A DNA stretch of 64,000 nucleotides from positions 1 to 64,000 of the forward strand of contig CAVPGJ010000001.1 of the NCBI GenBank assembly GCA_963704005.1, read 5' to 3'. The position numbers and the translations under genes were made by a program. Each line of letters begins with the position of its first letter. The stretch's first letter is position 1. The notes under the pieces are model-generated. The model was given only the letters and a program-made list of their open reading frames with translations. It was not told where the DNA came from and searched no databases. Below are positions 12,704-20,690 of the stretch, in pieces. Source of the stretch: AC-32 sp963704005 (lineage in GTDB: Bacteria > Actinomycetota > Thermoleophilia > Gaiellales > Gaiellaceae).

Positions 12704-13756
12704 ATGAGACGACTTCTCAGGAAGGCGCTCCTCGCAAGCGCGCTCGTCGCCGGCGTCCTGCCGTCGGTCGCTTGGGCGACTTCCGACGCCTGGCTGACAC
12801 TCAAGACCAAGATGGCGCTCCTCTCGGCCGAAGGGATGACCGGCGGCAGGATCAACGTCGACACCGTGAACGGGCGGGTGACCCTGCACGGCACGGTCCC
12901 CTCGTCCGAGGACAAGGCGAAGGCCGAAGCCGAGGCCCGGAAGATCGACGGCGTCGCGGAGGTGCGGAACCTTCTCCAGGTCGTGCCCGCTGCGAAGCGC
13001 GAGCAGCAGAAGACCACGGACGCCGAGGTGAAGACGCGCGTCGAGAAGGCGCTGCGTGACGACCCGCGTCTCGCCTCGGACGACGTCCACGTCGCTTCGG
13101 TCAACGACGGCGTCGTGCTGCTCTCCGGCGAGACCAAGACGGTGTCGGGGCATCTTCGCGCCATGCAGACGGCGAGCGCCGTGCCGGGAGTCATCCGCGT
13201 GACCAGCGAGGTGAAGAGCCCCGACAAGATCGCCGACTCCGAGATCCGTGAGCGAACGGACACCGCGGCGGAGGCCGGCACCAAGCGCAGCATGACGAGT
13301 GGGGCAACTGATGCCTGGATCACGACCGACATCAAGATGCGGCTCCTCGCTGATCGCGAGACGCCGGCGCTCGACATCAACGTCGACACACAGGACGGCG
13401 TGGTCACGCTCTTCGGTATCGTCGGAACCGCGGAAGCCAAGCGGGCGGCGGAGGCCGAGGCGCGGAAGGTGAGCGGTGTCACGCGCGTCGAGAACCAGCT
13501 TCAGGTCGTCCCCAAGGCGAAGCAGGAGACGGTGAAGGCCAGGGACGAAGACGTGCAGGCCGCCGTCGAACGGTCGCTCGAGGGGCGGGAGAACCTGCGG
13601 GATGCGAAGATCGCCGTCGAGGTCCGGAACGGAGTCGCCCGGCTCACCGGCGACGTCGCAAGTCAGGAGGATCGCCTGGAAGCCGCGGTCGTCGCGCGGT
13701 CGACGACGGGCGTTCGCGCCGTCGAGGACGCGTTGCAGGTGAACTCGAAGCTGTAG
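12704..13756 (+). CDS. Periplasmic protein with four BON domains
   Basis: 350 residues. A signal peptide (KALLASALVAGVLPSVAWA) is followed by two pairs of BON domains: residues about 27-105 (AWLTLKTKMALL, INVDTVNGRVTLHGTVPS, VRNLLQVVP), 110-185 (VNDGVVLLSGETKTVSGH), 203-280 (DAWITTDIKMRLLADRET, INVDTQDGVVTLFGIVG) and 285-350 (VRNGVARLTGDVASQEDR). The first and third domains are closely alike, as are the second and fourth, so an ancestral two-domain unit was duplicated. BON domains (OsmY-type) bind membranes or ligands in the periplasm and are osmotic or envelope stress linked. RBS GAAAGGAAGGG precedes the ATG. Confidence 0.88.
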   Translation: MRRLLRKALLASALVAGVLPSVAWATSDAWLTLKTKMALLSAEGMTGGRINVDTVNGRVTLHGTVPSSEDKAKAEAEARKIDGVAEVRNLLQVVPAAKREQQKTTDAEVKTRVEKALRDDPRLASDDVHVASVNDGVVLLSGETKTVSGHLRAMQTASAVPGVIRVTSEVKSPDKIADSEIRERTDTAAEAGTKRSMTSGATDAWITTDIKMRLLADRETPALDINVDTQDGVVTLFGIVGTAEAKRAAEAEARKVSGVTRVENQLQVVPKAKQETVKARDEDVQAAVERSLEGRENLRDAKIAVEVRNGVARLTGDVASQEDRLEAAVVARSTTGVRAVEDALQVNSKL

Positions 13757-13819
13757 GTGGGGGCTCAGATGCGGGGCCGAGCTGACTGTCCCCCAGCTTT
13801 CCCCGTTTCCCCGCTTCAC

Positions 13820-13850
13820 GGAGGGCCGAGGCATGTTGTCTCGGCCCTCC
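13820..13850 (+). terminator. Hairpin terminator after BON gene
   Basis: An 11-bp perfect stem (GGAGGGCCGAG pairing with CTCGGCCCTCC) around a 9-base loop, 64 bases after the BON-protein stop. The tail is poor in T (GGCGTTTGGT), so it may act as a weak intrinsic terminator or as a 3' stabilising hairpin. Confidence 0.6.
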
Positions 13851-13870
13851 GGCGTTTGGTCCCAGCGGAC

Positions 13871-13926
13871 CGTAACATCGACGAGGCGGCTCGTAACATT
13901 GGCAGCCGGTCCGCGTAACGTTGGCG
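13871..13926. repeat. Three short direct repeats, period about 21-22 bp
   Basis: The motif CGTAACATTGGC (with variants CGTAACATCGAC and CGTAACGTTGGC) occurs at 13871, 13892 and 13914. Multiple short terminal repeats of this kind are typical of IS21-family ends, so this could be the remnant of an insertion; no transposase is next to it. Confidence 0.45.
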
Positions 13927-14633
13927 GTCGGGACGGGTCACCCGGGCTAGTCAAATCTCAATGAGATGCTATTTAGGGGGTCCCCGACCTTTGCTGCTCG
14001 CCGGAACGCCGGCCACCATCCCACCGTGCGCATCGTGGAGCGCATCCAACCGCCGCTGAGAGGGCATCGACGCAATGCGTGGTTCCAATTTTCGGCTCAC
14101 TGCATGGCTTCGTAGGAACGGCAGTTCCTATTGCATCCATGCAATGTCTTTGGAGCTTGCGCTATGCGCTACGCATGTCGCTCGCGGAGGGTGGCGCCGC
14201 GCTGCATCCTTCCCCTTTGTCGTAGGATATCCACAGATAGCGGAGCCCGGTTTGAAACGTCGGAGGAGGTGACCATATAACGCTCGACAACTCAGTCAGC
14301 TACAGGGTATTTCGAACTCAGAGCCAGAGGTGTCGCCTGGCGTGGACCGAAGCCGTATCTGTTGCGTCATTGCAATGGGTTATCCCACCGAAGCTAATGT
14401 TCGACGATTTGAAAGCCTCGTAGTTGTGCAAGGTTTCTCGGATTCATCTCACCCCGGATTAAATCGCCCGCAGCACCCCACTCATGGTGGTGATGTCGCA
14501 TCTGCGAGGCCAAGACCGTGCATGGCTGCAAACGTTGCGGTCGTGCGAACGGCCTCACGGGATATCTGCTTGGTTTTTCTGATCGTCCTCACTGAGCCAG
14601 CGGCATGACGCTTGCTCGATACGGGGGTTCCGA

Positions 14634-15335
14634 ATGCTGACGAAGTGGGTTCTGAACACCGGGATCGGGCTCCTCCTGGGCGCACTCCTCGGTGGTTGCG
14701 CGATGCGCACCCCGACCGAGCCTCCTCCCCGTCTCGATGCCGCATCGCCGGCTAACGCCTACATCCTCAAGGTGGGGGACAACCTGGACATTCGCTTCTA
14801 CAAGACCCCTGAGCTGAACGTTGAGGTGCCCGTCCGCAGTGACGGAAAGATATCGCTCGAGCTCCTCGGGGACGTCCAGGCCGCGGGGCTCACGCCCGAC
14901 CAGCTCTCTCGGGATCTCATCAAGCGCTATGCGAAGGAGCTGACCGACCCGCGGGTCACGGTGATCGTCCGCGGCTTCGGCGGGGCCGTGTACGTGAGCG
15001 GCGAGGTGAAGAAGCCCACCTCCGTCCAGTACCAGAACGGCATGACCGCCCTTCAGGCGATCGGTGAAGCCGGCGGCTTCGCCGAAACCGCGCGTCTGAC
15101 GAACGTCGTCCTCATTCGCCACGAGGGCAGCGAGTACAAGGGCTACCTGATCAACGCCGAGAAGGCGATGACGGGTGAGGACCTGGCTGCCGACGTTCCG
15201 CTCCGGCCGTCCGACATCGTCGTCGTGCCGAGGAGCCGCGTTGCCAACGCAAACCTCTTCGTGAAGCAGTACTTCCGGGACATGTTGCCGGTCGAGCCGT
15301 CGACCATCATGACGGGCGCCGCCATAGCCTTCTGA
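14634..15335 (+). CDS. wza: Polysaccharide export lipoprotein, Wza/GumB family
   Basis: 233 residues. The lipoprotein signal (LLLGALLGGC) places it in the outer membrane of a diderm. A poly_export domain follows (YILKVGDNLDIRFYKTPELN, VRSDGKISLELLGDVQAAGL, LTDPRVTVIV), then an SLBB domain (VYVSGEVKKPTSVQYQNGMT, QAIGEAGGF). The short C-terminal part (VPLRPSDIVVVPRS) ends without the amphipathic helix of E. coli Wza, as in GumB-type proteins. It starts the polysaccharide cluster, two bases upstream of the wzz-like gene, and forms the outer-membrane channel for exported polymer. Confidence 0.88.
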   Translation: MLTKWVLNTGIGLLLGALLGGCAMRTPTEPPPRLDAASPANAYILKVGDNLDIRFYKTPELNVEVPVRSDGKISLELLGDVQAAGLTPDQLSRDLIKRYAKELTDPRVTVIVRGFGGAVYVSGEVKKPTSVQYQNGMTALQAIGEAGGFAETARLTNVVLIRHEGSEYKGYLINAEKAMTGEDLAADVPLRPSDIVVVPRSRVANANLFVKQYFRDMLPVEPSTIMTGAAIAF

Positions 15336-15337
15336 CG

Positions 15338-15800
15338 ATGAACAACCTGACCCACGCCCCGTCCGTCCAGGAGCTGCTGCTGGTGCTGATCCGGCAGCGG
15401 AAGCTCATTCTCGCCGTCTATGTGGGCGTACTTCTCACCGCGATCGTCGGCATCTTCGTCCTGCCGCCGCAGTATCGGGCGGCGTCCAAGGTGCTCGTGT
15501 CGAGCATCCGCGCCGACATCTCGACGAGCGCCGAGCGGCCGACCGAGCTGCACCGCTCCGCCGACATCGGCCTGATGGAGCTCGCCTCGCAGCTCGAGAT
15601 CCTCCGGAGCAGCGAGCTGGTCGCCCAGGTCCTCCGCGAGATGAGCGTGCCCGAGGAGATCGCGCAGGCCGAGGCCCAGCCGAGTCTCGTCGGTCGCATC
15701 CTCGGAGCGCCGATGGCGCTCCTCCGCGGCGCTTACCGCAAGCTCCACAACCTCGACGCGACCGAGGCGGAATCCGATCCCCTCGCGCCCATCGTGGCTT
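15338..15800 (+). CDS. Chain-length determinant (Wzz/GumC-type) N-terminal fragment
   Basis: About 150 residues of a Wzz-domain protein: first membrane helix (LILAVYVGVLLTAIVGIFVL), PPQYRAASKVLVSS, and LMELASQLEILRSSELVAQV, the usual start of polysaccharide co-polymerases. The full family has about 450-700 residues with coiled coil and a second membrane helix; here the sequence changes abruptly after SDPLAPIVA and continues in frame into an O-antigen-ligase-like protein. It is therefore a fragment, produced either by a genomic deletion or by misassembly inside one polysaccharide cluster. Confidence 0.75.
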
Positions 15801-16928
15801 GTGTTCTCGCCTCTGAGATCACGAATCCGGGTCGGGTGAGCGCGTACGGCTCGCACGTCATCAAGTCGCTGACGTTCTTCCTGAGTTTCATTCTCGTCTA
15901 CTACCTGACGGCTACGACCATTCAGCGCCGTGGCAGTGTGGAAATTCTTCTCAAGCTCGTCACGGTGTCCGGGGCAGCGATCGGAGTTCTTCGCCGTCTA
16001 CGAACTTCGAACGCATTACAACGTTTTCGACCACCTCCACGCTGTGCTCCCCTTCCTCTCGTTCGAGGGCGCTTGGCCTATCTGACTGCTCGGGGGCAAT
16101 CTTCGAGTGTTCGGCCCTTCACAACAGCCCATCGCTCTGGGCGCCGCGCTGATTCTCATCCTTCCTCTCGCCGTCTACTTCGCGCGAACGTCTGGGCGCG
16201 CGTTGGTGGCTCGCCGCGTTGCTGATCCTCCTCGGAGCCTTGGCGAGTGGCTCGCGCACGGCCGTCGTGATGCTCGCTGCCGAGGTGATCGTCTTTCTGC
16301 TGCCTCAAGCCGAACGAGACGAAGAAGCTCTGGCCTGCTCTCATTCCCGCGATTGCCGTCGTCCATTTCGCGTTGCCCGGAACGATCGGAGGATTGAAGG
16401 ACGCGTTCTTCCCCAAAGGCGGACTCATCGCCCAGCAATCGAGATTCGAGGCCTGATTACAACCCCCTGCTTGCCGGCGGGCGTATCCGTCAGCTCAAGC
16501 CGATGCTGAGCGAGGCCAGCGGGAAGCCGTTCTTCGGCGAGGGCTATGGGACGAGAATCACCGGCTTCAATACGCCCGATCGAAATGCTCCGATCCTCGA
16601 CGATCAATGGCTGAACAATGTGCTGGACGTCGGCTTCGTCGGCCTCGGCGCATGGGTCTGGCTCATGGTGAGGGCCGTTCGTAGGCTCTTTCGAGCGTCG
16701 CGAGCACCGAGCCACGTGGATGACGACTGGTTGTTCGCCGCGCTCGCTGCTTCGGTCACGAGCTTCGCCGTCGGGATGCTCACCTTCGACGCGTTCAGCT
16801 TCACGCAGGTCACCTTCATCTTCTGGGTTCTCCTCGGCCTGTCGGCCGCACTTCTCAGGATCTCGGGAGCCTGGCCGGCGTCCGATGCTCCCACGCCCAT
16901 CTACGGCCGAGTCCGATCGCTGCCATGA
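15800..16928 (+). pseudogene. O-antigen ligase/polymerase-like membrane protein, 5' missing, frameshifted
   Basis: Joined frames give a Wzy_C-type protein: SEITNPGRVSAYGSHVIKSL, LTFFLSFILVYYLT, a mid helix IGVFAVYELRTHYNVFDH, LILPLAVYFARTS, ALLILLGALASGSRTAVVML, and after further breaks the periplasmic loop KPFFGEGYGTRITGFNTPDR, QWLNNVLDVGFVGLGAWVWL and final helices VTFIFWVLLGLSAALL. The SRT and G-Y-G motifs are typical of O-antigen ligases. The first membrane helices are absent (replaced by the Wzz fragment), and frames shift near 16000, 16080, 16130, 16200, 16310 and 16460. The stop overlaps the next gene's ATG, so operon structure survives. Confidence 0.75.
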
Positions 16929-17922
16929 GCGGGCTTGTTCACGAGGGAGAGACGCGCATGGACGACCTTGCTGTCATCGTGGTCTCGACGAACGAGGCGC
17001 GATGGCTACGCGCCTGCCTTTCGAGCGTCTTCGAGCACCGAGGCGCATGTTCCCTCGAAGTCGTCGTCGCCGACAACGAATCGACTGACGGGACCGCAGT
17101 CCTCGTTGAAGAGGAGTTTCCGGAGGCACGCGTCGTTCGGTGCGTGAACCGCGGCTTTGCGCACGCCAACAACCGAGCGTTGGAGACGACGAACGCCCGT
17201 TACGTCCTCTTCCTCAACCCCGATACCGAGATCCGAGACGGGACGTTCGAAGCGTTGGTACGTCATCTCGACGAGCACCCGGATGTGGGTCTCGCCGGCG
17301 TCATCCAACTGACGCCGGACGGCGAGATCTACCCGACGATCAGGTACTTCCCGAATGCCCTCCGTGCGTTCGGTCAGGCGTTGGGATCCGAACGCCTCCC
17401 GTTTCGCGCCCAGATGCTCCGCGAGCGCGACCTCGATCTCGACCGGTACAGCCAGGTCGTCGAGTGCGATTGGACGTCGGGGTCGTTCATGCTCGCGAGA
17501 CGCGAGGCACTCGAGAGCGCAGGCTTCCTCGACGAGCGCTTCTTCATCTACAGCGAGGAACCAGACCTCTGTCTGCGCATGAAGCGCGCAGGCTGGAAGG
17601 TCTGTCATGTCCCGGAGATGACGATCGTGCATCACGCCGGCAAGGCCGGTGTGCGTCCGAAGATGTTTGCGCAGGACGCCTACACGCGAGATGCAGCACG
17701 CCCGAAAGCACTTCGGCCCCGTCCATCGCGCTGCATACAGCGCTGCGTTGGGGCTCGGCTACGCGGTGCGCGCGCTCGCGCCGGAACGGGATCGCGTCCC
17801 GCGCCGGGCGGCGCGCTGCAGCCCGCGCCGCGCTCCGAGTGTTGGTCGGTCTCGATGGTCCGCCGTTCGGCGAGCCGCCGAGGCAGGCGGTGCCGACCCA
17901 TCGAGCAAGGAATGCGGAGTGA
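16925..17922 (+). CDS. Family 2 glycosyltransferase, one frameshift near the 3' end
   Basis: GT-A fold inverting transferase of the rhamnosyltransferase type. N-terminal nucleotide-binding part: LAVIVVSTNEARWL, LEVVVADNESTDGT; acceptor/DXD region YVLFLNPDTEIRDG; ECDWTSGSFMLARREAL and FFIYSEEPDLCLRMKRAGW are characteristic of this subfamily. The ATG at 16925 overlaps the ligase stop, but the ATG at 16961 (MDDLAVIVV) is also possible. Near 17690 the frame shifts (YTRMQHARKHFGPVHRAAYS in the restored frame), and the restored product stops at 17922, overlapping the next start. It would add a sugar to a lipid-linked repeat unit at the inner membrane. Confidence 0.82.
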
Positions 17923-18893
17923 GCGAGCTCGCTCGTCTCGATCCTGATCGTCAACTGGAACACCCGCGAGCGCGTGCTGCAGTGTCTCGCTTCGCTGCCG
18001 AACGACGGTGCCGGTGACGTTTCGTGCGAGGTGATCGTCGTCGACAACGGCTCGGTCGACGGCTCGGCAGAGGTCCTCGCCAGCGGGCTGACATCACGCT
18101 GATCCGCAATGAACGCAATCTCGGGTACGCGGCCGCGGTCAATCAGGCATACCGACGCTTCGAGCGGCGAGTTCGTCCTGCTTCTCAACTCCGACGTCGC
18201 ACTGACGCCGGGCGCGCTCAGCTCTCTCAGCGCAGTTCCTCGTCGATCATCCGGCCGCGGCCGGGGTCGGACCCCTGTACGTGAACCCGGACGGCTCACC
18301 GCAGCCGTTTCATTTCCGGTTTCCGACCTTCGAGATGACGCTGGCGAACGGAAGCGCGCTCGTGCGCAAGCTCCTGCCCGGAAGCAGACACGGCAGCTTC
18401 GCGAGTACCGGATGCTCGACGAGGATTTCTCGCAACCGAGACCGGTACCTCAACCCTCGGCGAGCTGTCTTCTCCTGCGGCGGTCGATTCCTTCCCGACG
18501 ACCACATCTTCGACGAGCGCTATCCGATCTTCTTCAACGACGTCCAGCTTGCACGCTCGTTCGCCGATCGAGGCTTCGCCCTTTGGGTCACGCCTTCTGC
18601 ACAGGTCGTTCACGACGCGCATTCGTCGATCCGGATGCTCGGCCCCAGCCGGCAAGCGGCAGTATCTCGGCTCCGTCATTCGCATGCTCACCGAGACGGA
18701 AGCCGCAGCCAAGGTGTGGCTCTACCGCGCGGTGGTCTTCCTCCAGAACATTCCTATCTCGGCGCTTGGCCGTCGCGACGCGCTGAGCGCGCCGGCGTTG
18801 TGGAAAGCCCTATCCGGTGATGTCGGACCACTCCCGTCGGGGCCGTCCACGCTCCGACACACCCCTGACCCAAACGAGAGCAGTAGCCGATGA
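17919..18893 (+). CDS. Family 2 glycosyltransferase, several frameshifts
   Basis: A second GT2 enzyme. Joined frames give SILIVNWNTRERVLQCLASL, EVIVVDNGSVDGS, ITLIRNERNLGYAAAVNQAY, GEFVLLLNSDVALTPGAL (DXD-like SDV), VGPLYVNPDGSPQPFHFRFP, then RYPIFFNDVQLARSFADRGF and LWVTPSAQVVHDAHSS. It starts at the GTG at 17919 overlapping the previous TGA and stops at 18893, overlapping the next ATG by four bases. Breaks occur near 17935, 18085, 18160, 18230, 18380 and 18640. Confidence 0.78.
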
Positions 18894-19827
18894 AATCGAA
18901 CGAAACAGGAGATGGCGGCGTGCGTACGGCATCCGAAATCGAAGTGGACCGCGCCATCGAGACCCATCTGATCGTCACGCCCGCGAGGAATGAGGCGGAA
19001 AACCTGCAGCGGCTAGGCGAGTGTCTCGTCGAGCAGACCTGGCGTCCCGATGCCTGGATCGTCGTCGACAACGGATCGACGGACGGCACGCAGACGTCGT
19101 GCGCGAGCTCGGTCGCGTCCACGACTGGATCCGCCTCGTCTCGATCCCGAGCGACGCAAGCCCCGCCCGCGGGCGTTCGAGTGTGCGTGCGTTCAACGCC
19201 GGAGTCATGGGCGAGCCGAGGCATGCCGACCTCGTCACCGGCCTCGACGCGGATGTGTCGTTCGGCCCGGAGTATCTCGACTCGCTCCGCCGGGAGTTCC
19301 AGAGGAATTCGCGTCTCGGCATCGCTTCCGGCTTGTGCTACGAGCCTTCCGGCGACGAGTGGGAGCCGGTTCACGTGACCCACCCGAATCTGCGCGGAGC
19401 CTCCCTCACGTACCGCAACGAGTGCCTCGCGCAGCTTCTGCCGCTGGAAGGGCGGCTAGGTTGGGACGCGATTGGCGTCGTCAGGGCACGCATTCGCGGC
19501 TGGGAAACAGCGATCCTCTCGAATCTCCCTTATTTTCACCATCGGCCCACCGGCGCTCGGGATGTCAGCCGGTTCGCGAGCCACGCAGAGGACGGTGATA
19601 CGGCCTACTACATGTGGTATCGCGCCTCGTACATGCTCCTGCGAACGCTCTACCGTGCAATCGGTGGTCGCGATCCCGCGGCTGCAGGTCTCGCGTGGGG
19701 CTACGCACGCTCAGCTCTCGGTCGGAGGCCGAGGCATCCAGAGGCCGGCTTTCGCGAGTTCATTCGTTCGAATCAGTCGCCCGCGAACTGGCTGTCCCGG
19801 GCTCGCGAGGCCACCGGTCAACGTTAG
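18890..19827 (+). CDS. Family 2 glycosyltransferase, one frameshift near 19095
   Basis: A third GT2 protein with a different C-terminal half. Start: IETHLIVTPARNEAENLQRL, WIVVDNGSTDGT; after a frame change at about 19095 it continues VVRELGRVHDWIRLVSIPSD, ADLVTGLDADVSFGPEYLD (DAD metal site), NPNLRGASLTYRNECLAQLL-type sequence and LGWDAIGVVRARIRGWET. The ATG at 18890 overlaps the upstream stop. It is the last gene before the IS21-like remnant, so downstream cluster genes may be missing. Confidence 0.82.
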
Positions 19828-19934
19828 CCAGAACCTTCCACCGGAGTTCCACAGTTGATGGGCATTTGAGGGCGGTTTCTGTCAAGGCCGGTCGAAACGG
19901 ACCCCCGTCGCGCCGGTTGAAAATGGGCGGCGAA

Positions 19935-20520
19935 TGGGTCGCTCGGATGGCCGCCGCCGGCATGCAGCGCCCCCTCGCGGTCCCAGACGAGCGTCTCCGG
20001 CAGCCCGCCCAGCCGCACGAGCACACGGCCGATCCCGTGCAGCAGGTCGGGCGCCTGCTTCGAGAACATGAGCGCGCCGGCGCCGACACGCGAGTAAGCA
20101 GGCAGCCGATCACGACGTAGCCGCGGGCGTCTGCCCGGCGCCGACCGGGATCTCCCGACCCGGCTCCCGGAGGTCGAAACTGGCAGAGCGCGCCCGGCCG
20201 ATAGGAGGTGCGCTGGAAGGTGCGCGGCCGCGGCAGGAAGAGCGGCCGCAGCTCGCGCAGGTAGTCGTCCAGGATCGTCTTGCCACCCGCGTAAGCCCTG
20301 CTCCTCGAGCAGCTCGCGCACCCGCTTGCCCGGCAGGCGCGGATCCGACCGCAGCAGCCGGTGGATCTCCTCCCGAAACGGGTCGAGCTTCGACGGCCGC
20401 GGCGGCCGCCGATAGTGCGGCGCCTCAGCGGAGCGCAGCGCTCGCCGGATCGTGTTGCGGCCGCGTCCGGTACGCCGGACGATCTCCTTGAACCGGACAG
20501 CGCCCGCGGGGGCGCCAGGG
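19935..20520 (-). pseudogene. IstA-like transposase fragment, truncated and frameshifted
   Basis: Stitched minus-strand frames show an N-terminal helix-turn-helix region (VRFKEIVRRTGRGRNTIRRA), a basic linker with SKLDPFREEIHRLLRSDPRL and PLFLPRPRTFQRTSYRPGA, then the start of the DDE integrase core (CQFDL, RRGYVVIGCLLTR, FSKQAPDLLHGIGRVLVRLG, LPETLVWDREGALHAG). Sequence resembling IstA ends after HPSDPFAA; the second catalytic Asp (VWDREG) is present but the final Glu and the DNA-binding tail are lost. It is not expected to be active. Confidence 0.7.
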
Positions 20521-20527
20521 GTCAGGT

Positions 20528-20565
20528 TTGAACCGGCGTCACGGGGTCGGTCTTGAACCGGCGTC
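20528..20565. repeat. Tandem 13-bp terminal repeats of IS21-like element
   Basis: TTGAACCGGCGTC occurs at 20528-20540 and 20553-20565, 25 bp apart. An inverted relative (CGCGCCGGTTGAAAA) occurs at the opposite side near 19909. Repeated binding sites at each end are usual for IS21 transposases. Confidence 0.55.
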
Positions 20566-20690
20566 GATATGGGGCACGAGGATTCGAGAATTCCTCACCG
20601 CCGCTTCGACGAGTTCGTCGACGCGATCGAGAAGCGCAACCGAGCCTTTCAGCCTCGTCGAGGGCGCGAGCGAGCTCTGCCAGGCCCGAG

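Larger units (their letters stand above)
13757..14633. other. Intergenic region, 877 bp
   Basis: Holds a strong hairpin (13820-13850) just after the BON gene, a short triplicated motif (13871-13926), and then about 650 bases of lower-GC sequence leading to wza. Two open frames here (14075-14272 and 14330-14608) have no recognisable protein character and no good ribosome binding site. The drop in GC relative to flanks suggests promoter and leader sequence, or remains of an insertion. Confidence 0.5.
19890..20565 (-). mobile_element. IS21-type element, internally deleted
   Basis: The region reads on the minus strand as the start of an IS21-family IstA transposase and is bounded by related terminal motifs in inverted orientation: CGCGCCGGTTGAAAA near 19909-19923, and TTGAACCGGCGTC twice at 20528-20565. 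The rest of istA and all of istB are missing between the ends, leaving a non-autonomous remnant of about 0.7 kb. It sits exactly where gene content changes from diderm polysaccharide genes to an actinobacterial-looking segment. Confidence 0.65.

Noticed and set aside
14075..14608. Two open frames (65 and 92 codons) before wza
   Set aside because: No recognisable protein features, no good ribosome binding site, and composition unlike coding sequence nearby.
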